Origin: a virus
Virus record (IMG/VR): IMGVR_UViG_3300008262_000068
Span: 1 to 64,000 of that record
Length of the DNA stretch: 64,000 nt
Direction: 5' to 3' (one strand)
Shown: one piece after another, positions 49,409-57,599 of the stretch
Position numbering within the stretch: the first letter of the stretch is position 1
Layout of the letters: each line of letters opens with the position of its first letter
Translations under genes and position numbers: made by a program
The notes under the pieces: model-generated
Seen by the model: only the letters and a program-made list of their open reading frames with translations
Database searches by the model: none
What the model was told of the DNA's origin: nothing

Positions 49409-49837
49409 GCATACTCTGGGTTATACAAACCTGTAAATCCTAGTAAGTATCGTGGAAATCCAACTCGTGTTATCTATAGGTCGCTATGGGAACGAAAGTT
49501 CATGGTGTTCTGTGATAACAACCCCTCGATAATGGAGTGGGGAAGCGAAGAGGTAATCATCCCATATCGTGCTCCCGATGGAAAAGTGAGACGATACTAT
49601 CCAGATTTTTATATTAAAGTTCGTGAAAAAACTGGAGCGATAAGCAAATATATTATCGAGATCAAACCCAAAAGACAAACACAACCCCCGAATGAAAAAA
49701 ATAAACGTACTACTGCCTATCGTAATGCAGTTTTAACATTCGCAAAGAACCAAGCTAAATGGTCCGCTGCTCGTGAGTATTGTGAAGACAGGCAGATGAA
49801 CTTCTTGATACTCACCGAAGACCATTTAGGAGTATAA
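49406..49837 (+). CDS. head completion nuclease gp4
   Basis: 143 residues from ATG 49406 (MAYSGLYKPVNPSKYRGNPTRVIYRSLWE). The motifs WGSEEVIIPY, YYPDFYI and IIEIKPKRQTQPP match T4 gp4, with Asp and ExK of a TnsA/PD-(D/E)XK fold. gp4 acts in the final steps of head maturation before tail attachment. An upstream open stretch to 49172 is antisense to gp54 and is rejected as coding. Confidence 0.9.
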   Translation: MAYSGLYKPVNPSKYRGNPTRVIYRSLWERKFMVFCDNNPSIMEWGSEEVIIPYRAPDGKVRRYYPDFYIKVREKTGAISKYIIEIKPKRQTQPPNEKNKRTTAYRNAVLTFAKNQAKWSAAREYCEDRQMNFLILTEDHLGV

Positions 49838-49839
49838 CA

Positions 49840-50526
49840 ATGGCACAAGGATTCTCAGAAATTCAAAAAAACAAAGTTAATAAAGAACCAGGATACAAAA
49901 CACTCTTTGAAAGAGTAACAACAGCAACTGGTGGAGAAAAGAAAAGTTATAGTTGGTATCTTTCTGCTGTCAAATCAGAAGCAGGAAAATACAAGAAAAA
50001 TTTTGATAAGTATGTATTAGATGAGAAAGGTGACAAGGGAGGAATTGCCAAGCAGCAAGACCAGAACGAGTTGAGAAAGTATGTCGTCGAAGGTCACCTT
50101 TACATGTATGAGTACAAGGCAAAAATGAAATGGTTGCCTTATTATGATCGATTTCCTCTTGTTTATGTAATCAAATCTTCAAAAGAAGAATTCTGGGGTG
50201 CTAACTTACACTACCTTCCCATTAAAAAAAGAATACTTTGTGTGAAGAAGTTAATGGAAGGTAAAATTGACATACCCAAGGTATGTTTCCATAAATACAT
50301 ACACAATCATGTCCAGGGACTGTATATTGATCTTGCCTCTGCTGAATGGGATACTGCCATTCTTCTGCCAACAGAAGATTTTGTCAAAGATGTGAATGGC
50401 ATCAAGTTTCCAATCAACAAAGAAGAAGTATGGAGGGAAACGCTTGACAAATACTATGACAAACTTACTGGTCACGTAGTTATCAAAGGATACGGAACAA
50501 AACAAAGTAGAGAGATGAGCAAGTAA
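49840..50526 (+). CDS. candidate DNA end protector gp2-like
   Basis: 228 residues. EGHLYMYEYKAKMKWLPYYDRFPLVYVIKSSKEEFWGANLHYLPIKKRI resembles the 'Y.yk.k....YYD.FPLv..i....F.g.NlHYLP' stretch I associate with phage gp2-like proteins, and gp2 is next to gp4 in T4. Such proteins bind packaged DNA ends against RecBCD. Assignment tentative. Shares TAATG with gp48. Confidence 0.65.
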   Translation: MAQGFSEIQKNKVNKEPGYKTLFERVTTATGGEKKSYSWYLSAVKSEAGKYKKNFDKYVLDEKGDKGGIAKQQDQNELRKYVVEGHLYMYEYKAKMKWLPYYDRFPLVYVIKSSKEEFWGANLHYLPIKKRILCVKKLMEGKIDIPKVCFHKYIHNHVQGLYIDLASAEWDTAILLPTEDFVKDVNGIKFPINKEEVWRETLDKYYDKLTGHVVIKGYGTKQSREMSK

Positions 50527-51617
50527 TGGCTGGCACACCAGGAGCAAATCCAAATCCCCCAGGAACTGGGGGATCTAAAACAAAAAGCGAAACAATTGGA
50601 ACTAATCCTGGCGGTATTTCCAAACCAGCTGGCGTAGCAAATGCTGAAAGTAATGCCAATTCAAAAAAAGATCAAGAAAAAATTACTATATCTGGTCCAA
50701 AAGCATCTGGCATAAACGCATCAACAGCTAGTAAAACAACATTACGTTATCCAAGTGAACCAGGAATAGGCGCAGAAACTGATTATGTAGTTTTTGAATT
50801 TTTTGAATACAATCCTCCTTTTAAAAATGATGGCAGCACTTCTGCTTTTGGATTAGAATCTTTAGCAAAGTATAACTCTTCCGTTGAGCAATATAATTCA
50901 ACTGGTTTAGGATCAGTTATTCTATACATGCCAGAAGATATATCAACTGGTTTCAAGGCAAACTGGACTGGTAAAAACTTCAGTAATATTGGTGCTGGAA
51001 TTTTGAGAACTGTTGGTGGTGAAGGTATGATGGCAAAACTCAAAAGTTTTGGAGAAACTGCAAATGAAGGTTTGGATAGATTTACAACAATCGCTGGAGC
51101 TCAATTAATATCAGCAGCAATTGGCAAAATTACTGGCGAAAGTGTTTCTTTAGATGATATTTTTTCAAGTACTCGTGGAGTAATTCTCAATCCAAATACA
51201 GAGTTATTATTTACTGGATTGGATCTGAGAAATTTTACACTATCGTATAAATTAGTTCCAAGAAGTGAAGGCGAAGCTAATCAAATAGAGGAAATTATTA
51301 CAACATTTAAAAAAGCAATGCTTCCCTATGCTAATTCTGGAGCAGAAGCTTTGAAAGAATCATTTGATAGTATAGGTTATCAATCTGGATTTATTAAAGT
51401 CCCCGACTTAGTAAAAGTTACATTCATGAGAGGTTCGGACTTAAATAAGAATGTACCACAGTATAAAATGTGTGCCCTTACTCAGGTTGATGTAAATTAT
51501 ACTCCAGATGGAGCATATTCCACAACAAGAGATGGTCGCATGGTTGCTTATCAAATGAGTTTAAACTTCCAAGAAACAAAACTCATCTTCAGAGAAGACG
51601 TAGACGCAGGATACTAA
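50526..51617 (+). CDS. baseplate tail-tube cap gp48
   Basis: 363 residues, close to the 364 of T4 gp48. N-terminal 60 residues low-complexity Gly/Ser/Asn/Pro. Core NPNTELLFTGLDLRNFTLSYKLVPRSEGEANQIEEIITTFKKAMLP followed by CALTQVDVNYTPDGAYSTTRDGRMVAYQMSLNFQETKLI is the tail-tube-like fold of gp48/gp54. gp48 forms the hub-to-tube platform. It lies with gp53 as in other cyanophages. Confidence 0.85.
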   Translation: MAGTPGANPNPPGTGGSKTKSETIGTNPGGISKPAGVANAESNANSKKDQEKITISGPKASGINASTASKTTLRYPSEPGIGAETDYVVFEFFEYNPPFKNDGSTSAFGLESLAKYNSSVEQYNSTGLGSVILYMPEDISTGFKANWTGKNFSNIGAGILRTVGGEGMMAKLKSFGETANEGLDRFTTIAGAQLISAAIGKITGESVSLDDIFSSTRGVILNPNTELLFTGLDLRNFTLSYKLVPRSEGEANQIEEIITTFKKAMLPYANSGAEALKESFDSIGYQSGFIKVPDLVKVTFMRGSDLNKNVPQYKMCALTQVDVNYTPDGAYSTTRDGRMVAYQMSLNFQETKLIFREDVDAGY

Positions 51618-51618
51618 A

Positions 51619-52248
51619 ATGTTTTTTTCAATCGTTCCCAATATCTCATACGATGAGAAACCAATCAGTTATCCTTTCTCTGAAGCAGACTTCATTACTG
51701 CTAAGAACTTCTTTCGTAGATACAAAGTTAATGATGAAGTATTCTCTTACGTTGTATTCTTCACAAAATATACAATCAACGATGGTGAAAGACCAGATAC
51801 ATTAGCAGACAAACTATATGGCAATCCATTCTATGATTGGGTTATCTTACTAACAAACAACATGGTCAATGCTCAGTACGACTGGCCAATGACTAATTAT
51901 GAATTGTCCAAGGTAGTAGAAAAAGAATTCAGCGACCCATATGGCACCATTCATCACTACGAAACTTATGAATATGGTCCATATCCTGATGGATTGCATG
52001 TAGATCAAGCATTCTACAACAAAACACATAAACTAAACGTAAATGGTCAAATTGTAACTAAATCTGGAAACGAATTGTGTAGACCAGTTACAATCATTGA
52101 GCATTACACAGCAGAGAATGAGAAAAAAAGAAAGGTATATCTTCTAAAACCAAGATATCTACAGTCATTTGTAGATGATTTCAGAAAGCAAAATCTCTAC
52201 AAGAAGTCTGGTAACTATGTTACTCAGCAGCTAAAGAAAACTGGTTGA
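51619..52248 (+). CDS. baseplate wedge protein gp53
   Basis: 209 residues. YTINDGERPDTLADKLYGNPFYDWVILLTNNMVNAQYDWPMT (LysM-like domain with 'P..LA..lYGnp.ydWvill.N') is the gp53 signature; T4 gp53 is 196 aa. A wedge component that drives wedge-to-wedge joining around the hub. Ends convergently against gp32. Confidence 0.9.
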   Translation: MFFSIVPNISYDEKPISYPFSEADFITAKNFFRRYKVNDEVFSYVVFFTKYTINDGERPDTLADKLYGNPFYDWVILLTNNMVNAQYDWPMTNYELSKVVEKEFSDPYGTIHHYETYEYGPYPDGLHVDQAFYNKTHKLNVNGQIVTKSGNELCRPVTIIEHYTAENEKKRKVYLLKPRYLQSFVDDFRKQNLYKKSGNYVTQQLKKTG

Positions 52249-52253
52249 ACTTT

Positions 52254-52292
52254 TTAGACAAAAAAATTGGCGGAAAATTTTTTTCCCGCCAA
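52254..52292 (-). terminator. terminator between convergent gp53 and gp32
   Basis: TTGGCGG...CCGCCAA palindrome (52267-52292) with an A/T-rich inner stem. On the minus strand it is followed by seven T, so it ends gp32 mRNA; on the plus strand the T run is only inside the stem, so termination of gp53 is less clear. Confidence 0.75.
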
Positions 52293-52317
52293 CGAAAATC
52301 AGGTTTCTATTTTGAAA

Positions 52318-53226
52318 TCAGTCTTCTTCAGCAAGGCGAGCGAAGTAACTGAGAGCATCGTCATCATCCACGACTGCTTCTTCCTTCACAGGAGTAGGAA
52401 CAGCAGTAACACGAGATCGGAATGAAGATGCAGGTGCTTCAGCAACTGGTTCGAAGTCTTCCTCATCTTCACTGTAGGAAGGACGAGCAGGACGGGAAGT
52501 AACACCAAGCACAAGGTTCAGTCGTGCTTCTAGTTCTTCGTAGGTCTTGAAGTTATCAGCAGCAGTGAAAGCTGCGAGCGAGTATTCACTCTTCCAGATC
52601 TTCTCAAGTGCAGTATCATCTGCAGAGAGAGCAGAGACACTATCGAACTCAGAACTATCGTAGTTCCAGTAACCAGCAACCTTCTTGATCTTCAGTTTGA
52701 AGTTAGCACCTTCCCAAAGATCAAACACATTTACAGGGGTTTCATCTTGGAACTCAGGTTGCATAGCAGTCAGGATCTTATCATGGATCTTCTTGCCATA
52801 CTTATAGAGGAACACCTTACCCTCGTTGTCAGGGTTCTTAGGATCCTTCACAACATAGACGTTGCTGTAGTAAGAGAGCTTACGCTTTTGCTTACGGGCA
52901 GTCTCTTTATCATCATCACCACCGCTGTTCCACAGACGACGGTTGACTTCACCAACGGGATCTTTCTCGTTAAGAGTAGTCAGGGAGTTTTCAATATACC
53001 ATCCACCAGGACCTTGGAAGGCGTGGGAATAGACTTTCGCCCACGGCACAGTCTCCCCTTCAGGAGCAGGCAGAAAACGGATCACGGCATAACCATTACC
53101 AGCAGCATCAACTTCTGGTTTCCAGAAACGTTCATCAACGTTTTTACCACTGGCAGACTTCTCAAGTTCCTTCTGGAGGAACTCAAAGTTGTTCTGGGAT
53201 TTGCGCTTAAGATCAGCAAAGGACAT
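52318..53226 (-). CDS. single-stranded DNA-binding protein gp32
   Basis: 302 residues from ATG 53226 (MSFADLKRKSQNNFEFL), 3 nt after a GAGGTAAT site. The LAST-like KRKSQ start, GYAVIRFLPAPEG, KLSYYSNVYVVKDPKNPDNEGKVFLYKYGKKIHDKI and an acidic C-tail (DDDDALSYFARLAEED) match gp32. The zinc ligands of T4 gp32 (His and Cys) are absent: the whole protein has no Cys. Coats ssDNA in replication and recombination and recruits partners by its acidic tail. Confidence 0.95.
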   Translation of the reverse strand: MSFADLKRKSQNNFEFLQKELEKSASGKNVDERFWKPEVDAAGNGYAVIRFLPAPEGETVPWAKVYSHAFQGPGGWYIENSLTTLNEKDPVGEVNRRLWNSGGDDDKETARKQKRKLSYYSNVYVVKDPKNPDNEGKVFLYKYGKKIHDKILTAMQPEFQDETPVNVFDLWEGANFKLKIKKVAGYWNYDSSEFDSVSALSADDTALEKIWKSEYSLAAFTAADNFKTYEELEARLNLVLGVTSRPARPSYSEDEEDFEPVAEAPASSFRSRVTAVPTPVKEEAVVDDDDALSYFARLAEED

Positions 53227-53228
53227 AG

Positions 53229-53322
53229 GATTACCTCGGATTTGTTTGGATTTGGTTTGTGTGACGCCCAATCACTTACTCATAATAGCAGGGCACAGGG
53301 TCGGGTGTCAATCCCCTGTGCC
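53229..53322 (-). promoter_or_regulatory. gp32 promoter and leader with embedded hairpin
   Basis: TTGACA (53306-53311), 18-nt spacer, TATTAT (53282-53287). GGCACAGGG/CCCTGTGCC (53292-53322) is a hairpin spanning the -35 and spacer, as at 9.2 kb. A 5' leader of about 50 nt contains AGGTAATC (53229-53236) right before the ATG. T4 gp32 represses its own mRNA, so the leader could be a target (inference). Confidence 0.65.
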
Positions 53323-53649
53323 ACTTTTCAATTTGTCTTTCATGAAGCGAACTCTCTCCAAAAGTTCATTAAACATATCTTCAATTGGTGTTCCAGGTGT
53401 CGCACCTAACATGATAACACCTTGCTTCATCGTTTCACAAACAGATTTAGCTTCAGGATCATCGCTAAGTTTGATACGATAATAAAATACTTTCTGCTTC
53501 TCTACTAGTCTTTCGAGAGCATCAAAGTATTCTACTTTCCTTTCATGATCAAGAAGAACAAAGTTCATTGCAGAACGAAAGCAGAACTGTTGCAGTTCCA
53601 CCATCTCTTGAATGTCACCACGGACTAATTCTGATTGAAAGAAGCTCAT
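53308..53649 (-). CDS. DUF1825-like protein of cyanobacterial type
   Basis: 113 residues (MSFFQSELVRGDIQEMVELQQFCFR...EYFDALERLVEKQKVFYYRIKLSDDPEAK). The SFF-SE start and helical layout match DUF1825, a cyanobacterial family of unknown function also carried by cyanophages. Sits between gp33 and gp32; ATGA with gp33. Confidence 0.75.
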   Translation of the reverse strand: MSFFQSELVRGDIQEMVELQQFCFRSAMNFVLLDHERKVEYFDALERLVEKQKVFYYRIKLSDDPEAKSVCETMKQGVIMLGATPGTPIEDMFNELLERVRFMKDKLKSGTGD

Positions 53650-53900
53650 ACTAACATCAACTTGGCACGACTTGTTTTCTTGATGAAGTTGAGTTGTTGT
53701 GCCTCATGGCGGATCTTTTCCTTTAGAGGTTTGCTAATCAACTTACCTACACTATCTATTTCAATTTCATTTGTCTCGCAATAGTGGATAACCGAATCAA
53801 TATAATTCATATCTGGATTGTTTAGAGCAATCTTTTCCACTTCCTGCGAGAATTTCGCAGATGTCATAAATTTATCCTCTAATAATTGTTTTTTGTCCAT
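53646..53900 (-). CDS. late transcription coactivator gp33
   Basis: 84 residues. KFSQEVEKIALNNPDMNYIDSVIHYCETNEIEIDSVGKLISKPLKEKIRHEAQQLNFIK is close to the conserved core of gp33. gp33 bridges host RNA polymerase and the sliding clamp at TATAAATA late promoters, several of which are visible here. ATG at 53867 is an alternative start. Confidence 0.9.
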   Translation of the reverse strand: MDKKQLLEDKFMTSAKFSQEVEKIALNNPDMNYIDSVIHYCETNEIEIDSVGKLISKPLKEKIRHEAQQLNFIKKTSRAKLMLV

Positions 53901-54567
53901 ATCGTTCCTGGTATTCTGAAATGTAACTCATCAGTTTGATGAAATATTCTTTCTTAGGTGGAAGCACCTTGACTTGAGTTTCTCCATTTTCACAAGCAAC
54001 GATTGTCACGAGTTGTTTTACTCGCAAACCATAAAGTTCCTGAAACATACAAGCGTATGCTGTTTCCTGAACAAAGTAATCGTAAAGGTATTGTTCTCGC
54101 TTTGGTTCTGCAGCAGTTTTGAAATCAATAATAGATAACTCACCATCAAACTCAGCGATACAATCTACACGACCTGCTAACTCAAGATGTTTAGAGTACA
54201 GGGCGGCTTCCTGAAGGTATATGTTATTTATCCGATCAAGAACATCACGACTGTGTTGAAACATCAACACTGGTAGAGGAAACTTTTGGTATTTTTTGAG
54301 GTCCAGAATGTTATTGAAATAGTCTTCAACAATAGAGTGATACTTTGTTCCTCGATTAGTGGAGCGAGCAGAAATACTGTTAGCTTTCTCCTCGCCCACT
54401 CGTTGTCTCCAACGACTAATACCTGCCATCTTTTCCTTGTTATTACCAATCACGGTAGTGACTGACGGAAATTGTCCATCGGGTGTTGGATATAAACGCT
54501 TACCGTCTACCATCACAGCATCCAGTTCAATTGGCGTCAGAGCACCAACATGATTAAATAATTTCAT
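53872..54567 (-). CDS. PD-(D/E)XK (RecB-like) exonuclease
   Basis: 231 residues. VTTVIG then GTKYHSIVEDY (His77), AGRVDCIAEFDGELSIIDFKTA (Asp135, Asp148-x-Lys150) and QETAYACMF (Gln167...Tyr171) give the full RecB-family nuclease motif set. Probably processes DNA in recombination or degrades host DNA. ATGA overlap with phoH; 29-nt overlap with gp33. Confidence 0.85.
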   Translation of the reverse strand: MKLFNHVGALTPIELDAVMVDGKRLYPTPDGQFPSVTTVIGNNKEKMAGISRWRQRVGEEKANSISARSTNRGTKYHSIVEDYFNNILDLKKYQKFPLPVLMFQHSRDVLDRINNIYLQEAALYSKHLELAGRVDCIAEFDGELSIIDFKTAAEPKREQYLYDYFVQETAYACMFQELYGLRVKQLVTIVACENGETQVKVLPPKKEYFIKLMSYISEYQERYGQKTIIRG

Positions 54568-55319
54568 AGACCAAGATTGATTTTGTTAATAATATAAGAC
54601 TTGACTAGACCAGAACGGACGATATCTTCAATACCAAATTCAATAAGTGAAAACTCAGGCATCCTTTGAAGAATGCGTTGGAAATCTAGAATACCAGAAC
54701 GTTCGTTAACCTTTACAAGATCGGTTTGTGAAGCATCGCCACAGAAAACGATTTTTGTATCCTGTCCTACACGAGTAATTATACTATCAAGTTCGTGAAA
54801 ATTCAAGTTCTGGCACTCATCAATAATTACAATCGAATTATCAAGGGTGGTGCCACGAATGAAACTTGTACTCCAGAACGAGATAGTTTCCTGTTGTTTC
54901 AGATTGTCATACAACATATCGTATGAATTGTCATCAGGCATCTCGAACATAGACTGAACCATGTTCTTGTATGGGATCTGATAGAGAGAAGATTTATCTT
55001 CATGGTCTCCAGGAAGAAAACCAATCTCTCGTGTGGCTACAAGAGAACGAACAATATAAATCTTTTCATATGGTGTGTACTCATTCAGCACATCTTTGAG
55101 TGCTTTGTACAGAGCAATGAAAGTTTTACCTGTACCTGCCACACCATAGGCATAGAGCATCTGTCCCTTATCCCACTCATCAAAAAAGAGTTGTTGATTG
55201 TGAGTAAGTGCTTCAACTGGAAGCATGTATGCTTCATCAATTGGTTTACGACGTTTCTTTTGCTTTGAGCTCATACCTTGTCCAGGTGCTTTGTGAGCTG
55301 TCTTCTTACGTACTGGCAT
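54564..55319 (-). CDS. phoH: PhoH-like ATPase
   Basis: 251 residues from ATG 55319 (MPVRKKTAHKAPGQGMSSKQKKRRKPIDE). Walker A GVAGTGKT (59-66), Walker B SIVIIDECQN, GDASQTD. PhoH ATPases are widespread in marine phages and used as a marker gene; their role (RNA or phosphate-stress related) is still not settled. The basic N-terminal tail may bind RNA. Confidence 0.95.
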   Translation of the reverse strand: MPVRKKTAHKAPGQGMSSKQKKRRKPIDEAYMLPVEALTHNQQLFFDEWDKGQMLYAYGVAGTGKTFIALYKALKDVLNEYTPYEKIYIVRSLVATREIGFLPGDHEDKSSLYQIPYKNMVQSMFEMPDDNSYDMLYDNLKQQETISFWSTSFIRGTTLDNSIVIIDECQNLNFHELDSIITRVGQDTKIVFCGDASQTDLVKVNERSGILDFQRILQRMPEFSLIEFGIEDIVRSGLVKSYIINKINLGL

Positions 55320-55320
55320 A

Positions 55321-55584
55321 TCAGTTATATTTGTCGTGAATGGTTCGGTTGCGAGGATCGTGTGCCCCAATTTTATTCTTGATGATATCATGGAAACCAG
55401 GATGAGATTTTCTCATCTTGTCTCGCCAATCACCAACCTCTCCAGATCCAGGAAGAGTAGATGGATCACTCCAATCTCTCTCCCAATCGGGATTATCTTT
55501 CTTCCACTGGTCCCAGTCATGAATACTGAGGACAACTTCTTTCTGTTCACCAGTTTGTTTATTTACTACAGGATACGTAGCCAT
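55321..55584 (-). CDS. conserved-type phage hypothetical, 87 aa
   Basis: Start at ATG 55584 (MATYPVVNKQTGEQKEVVLSIHDWDQWKKDNPDWERDWSDPST), which shares TGATG with the end of the reading frame of intact thyX; a GTG lies 9 nt earlier. The sequence resembles small FmdB-type or baseplate-linked conserved proteins but no function is clear. Confidence 0.75.
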   Translation of the reverse strand: MATYPVVNKQTGEQKEVVLSIHDWDQWKKDNPDWERDWSDPSTLPGSGEVGDWRDKMRKSHPGFHDIIKNKIGAHDPRNRTIHDKYN

Positions 55585-56238
55585 CAAATCCACTCCAAAG
55601 CTTCAGCACAAATAGGGAATTGTTCGATAAAGACTTGCTTACAAGCGTTAGCAATATCCATATGTTCTTTCTGGGTGCCATGAGCACTCCTAAGATCTAT
55701 CTATGTAGTGGATCCAAGAACGAACAGATCCTGTCATATAAATGCGAGTTGGAGTTGCCAGAGGAAGCACAAACCTTGCACATTCCTTTGCCACACCTGC
55801 TTCAAGCATTCGCTTGTAGAGATTGTTGGAATGAGTAAAGAGTTCAGCGATCTCTGCCTGAAACTTGAGTTTCACATAGTCACCAAGATCATCAGTAGAA
55901 TTCTGACGGTTCTTGGTATCCTGGCGGCGAAGTTCTGGCAGAGGGATGTTCTCTGTAATCAGGTTCGTATCAGCATATCGCTGCGAAAATTCCTGAAATG
56001 TAAATGAACGGTGACGCAGGATCTGAGCTGCGATACCACGGTTAGTTTCAATCTCAAGCGACATATGTGCCTGCTCAAATACCGACCAATGATTATGTTT
56101 GATACAGTACTTGAGCAGACCAGCGACGTTAGGGTTCTCCTGGTTCTGGGGATTGCTCACCCTCGCCACGTACCCCATCGTCTGTTCCGCCTGTGGCGTT
56201 ACTGACACTAACTTGACTTGTCCATGTTGTTGATTCAT
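55584..56238 (-). pseudogene. thyX: flavin-dependent thymidylate synthase, frameshifted
   Basis: The N-terminal part (from MNQQHGQVKLVSVTPQAEQTMGYVARVSNP) has the ThyX motif RHRSFTFQEFSQRY (75-88) and normal order up to RSWIHYID, then ends early at 55690. The expected continuation LRSAHGTQKEHMDIANACKQVFIEQFP...EALEW is present in another frame to a stop at 55584-55586. A tandem CTAT duplication at 55697-55704 explains the break: removing 4 bases restores HYIDLRSAHGTQ. ThyX makes dTMP from dUMP with FADH2; the Arg after the break is in a substrate-binding segment, so the short protein should be inactive. Mutation, recoding or sequence error all remain possible. Confidence 0.85.
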
Positions 56239-56404
56239 TCTTAAATCCTTTACCTAGTCTTTCACGTTTGCGTTGGAGATCCATTCTTGCCTGACGAAGT
56301 GCTCTCTTCATATAAACGATCTCCTCATCAGTATACAGCATCGGGTTATTTTCCGCAAGCTTTATTGCTTTCTTTGCTGCCTTAATGGTGTCCTTCAGTC
56401 TCAT
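56129..56404 (-). CDS. hypothetical helical protein, 91 aa
   Basis: Residues 1-52 are helical and basic (MRLKDTIKAAKKAIKLAENNPMLYTDEEIVYMKRALRQARMDLQRKRERLGKGFK), resembling small cyanophage proteins I recall; the C-terminal 37 residues overlap the thyX start by 110 nt and are low complexity. ATGA overlap upstream. Confidence 0.6.
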   Translation of the reverse strand: MRLKDTIKAAKKAIKLAENNPMLYTDEEIVYMKRALRQARMDLQRKRERLGKGFKNESTTWTSQVSVSNATGGTDDGVRGEGEQSPEPGEP

Positions 56405-56628
56405 TTAAAAGCCTCCATATACTTTTTAAACTCTTCTCTAATTTGTTGATCTACCACGTTCAAGGAACCCAGATCAAATTGGTATCCTTGACTGATAATA
56501 TAGTCACAAAATTCATATACATCTTTAGTCAAAGATATTTTCATTCTGACAAATCCACTCAAAACAAAACTTCTTTTCTGGAAGTTATCATCCTTGTATC
56601 TCCAATCAGAATTAATCGGGGTAACCAT
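56401..56628 (-). CDS. hypothetical protein, 75 aa
   Basis: Start at ATG 56628 (MVTPINSDWRYKDDNFQKRSF), or 56631. Beta then helical composition. The longer open frame upstream overlaps the 53-residue gene. Function unknown. Confidence 0.6.
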   Translation of the reverse strand: MVTPINSDWRYKDDNFQKRSFVLSGFVRMKISLTKDVYEFCDYIISQGYQFDLGSLNVVDQQIREEFKKYMEAFK

Positions 56629-56773
56629 CATCGTCGTTGTCCTCGTGAGAATAGATTTTGTCTGACCTAGGACCTGCTTTGTAAGCATCCACATCAGAAT
56701 GTATCTCTGATTCTAACGATTCCACCAGGAGTTTCAAGTTTCTAACTATAAGTTTTAATCTTTCCTTGTCCAT
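56612..56773 (-). CDS. hypothetical acidic protein, 53 aa
   Basis: ATG 56773 (MDKERLKLIVRNLKLLVESL) to TAA 56612-56614. Coiled-coil-like first half, acidic tail. A TATAAT box lies about 25 nt upstream (minus strand, near 56800). First gene of the thyX/phoH/gp32-side operon, if that promoter is used. Confidence 0.65.
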   Translation of the reverse strand: MDKERLKLIVRNLKLLVESLESEIHSDVDAYKAGPRSDKIYSHEDNDDDGYPD

Positions 56774-56796
56774 GGTAGCATGACATACACTACTAA

Positions 56797-57342
56797 TTAT
56801 AACACATAATCAACCCAACCAGTTATAATATACTTTTTTTCATATGGAGCATTAACTCCATGATGAAAGTGCGTCCAGTGAGCAGGCCAAATATAAAGAT
56901 CTCCTGCTACTGGTTGTGCTGTAAAATTTTGATAAACGAAATGTGTTCCTCCTCCCTCTCGGATGTCATTCAAATAGATCATCCAAGCAAAAACTCTTGT
57001 CGAGAATTCTGGGGTTCCATCATTCTCACAATGTATCCTACTATAATAATTGTTAGGTTCATATCTCATCAGCTGACAATATGGATTTACTTTCCAGTTT
57101 GAGATGTGAGTATTGATTAATGGATACACAATTTTATATTCATCAACTGCTTTATAAACTGCTGTTCCCAGTCCAGAATAGCAATCTGCATCTGTAATTT
57201 CTAAAGTTAATTCTAAGTCATCAAGGTATTCTTTTCCAGCAGTTCCTCTTACAGCGAAAGGACTGTTCTGGTCAAATATTTCTATCATCTTTTCGCAAGA
57301 TGATTTTGGATAGGATTCTTTTAGATGATGTATAAAATTCAT
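56797..57342 (-). CDS. 2OG-Fe(II) oxygenase, second copy
   Basis: 181 residues. IHCENDGTPEFSTRVFAWMIYLNDIREGGGTHFVYQNFTAQPVAGDLYIWPAHWTHFHHGV...KKYIITGWVDY is the P4H-like core with the first ligand motif as HxE rather than HxD, distal His and Lys/Arg for 2-oxoglutarate. Substrate unknown. Preceded by a terminator-separated gene at 57410. Confidence 0.85.
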   Translation of the reverse strand: MNFIHHLKESYPKSSCEKMIEIFDQNSPFAVRGTAGKEYLDDLELTLEITDADCYSGLGTAVYKAVDEYKIVYPLINTHISNWKVNPYCQLMRYEPNNYYSRIHCENDGTPEFSTRVFAWMIYLNDIREGGGTHFVYQNFTAQPVAGDLYIWPAHWTHFHHGVNAPYEKKYIITGWVDYVL

Positions 57343-57349
57343 TTTTTAT

Positions 57350-57379
57350 CAAAATAAAAGGGGAGACTTTCGCCTCCCC
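57350..57379 (-). terminator. rho-independent terminator
   Basis: Minus strand GGGGAG, loop GCGAAAGT, CTCCCC, then TTTTATTTT. Separates the DUF4278-like gene from the 2OG oxygenase. Confidence 0.85.
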
Positions 57380-57409
57380 ATCACTTCCTTCACACGGAAA
57401 TATATTATA

Positions 57410-57559
57410 TCACATTTTCATCGCCATGGCAAGTTGTGCCTCTTTTAATTTATTCTGTTTTTCAATTTGTTTTTGGATAACTGGAAGCCAGTTTGCTGCT
57501 AGTTGTTCTCTTTTTGTTTCGGTGTCATATTGAACACCACGATATGTTGCTTGTGACAT
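57410..57559 (-). CDS. DUF4278-like small protein
   Basis: 49 residues: MSQATYRGVQYDTE at the start is the YRGxxY motif of DUF4278, a short cyanobacterial and cyanophage domain. A basic/Gln-rich helix follows. RBS GAGAACCTCCC precedes ATG 57559. Function unknown. Confidence 0.7.
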   Translation of the reverse strand: MSQATYRGVQYDTETKREQLAANWLPVIQKQIEKQNKLKEAQLAMAMKM

Positions 57560-57599
57560 GGGAGGTTCTCCTTAGTTGTTTAGGTTAAAGAGCGTTCCT

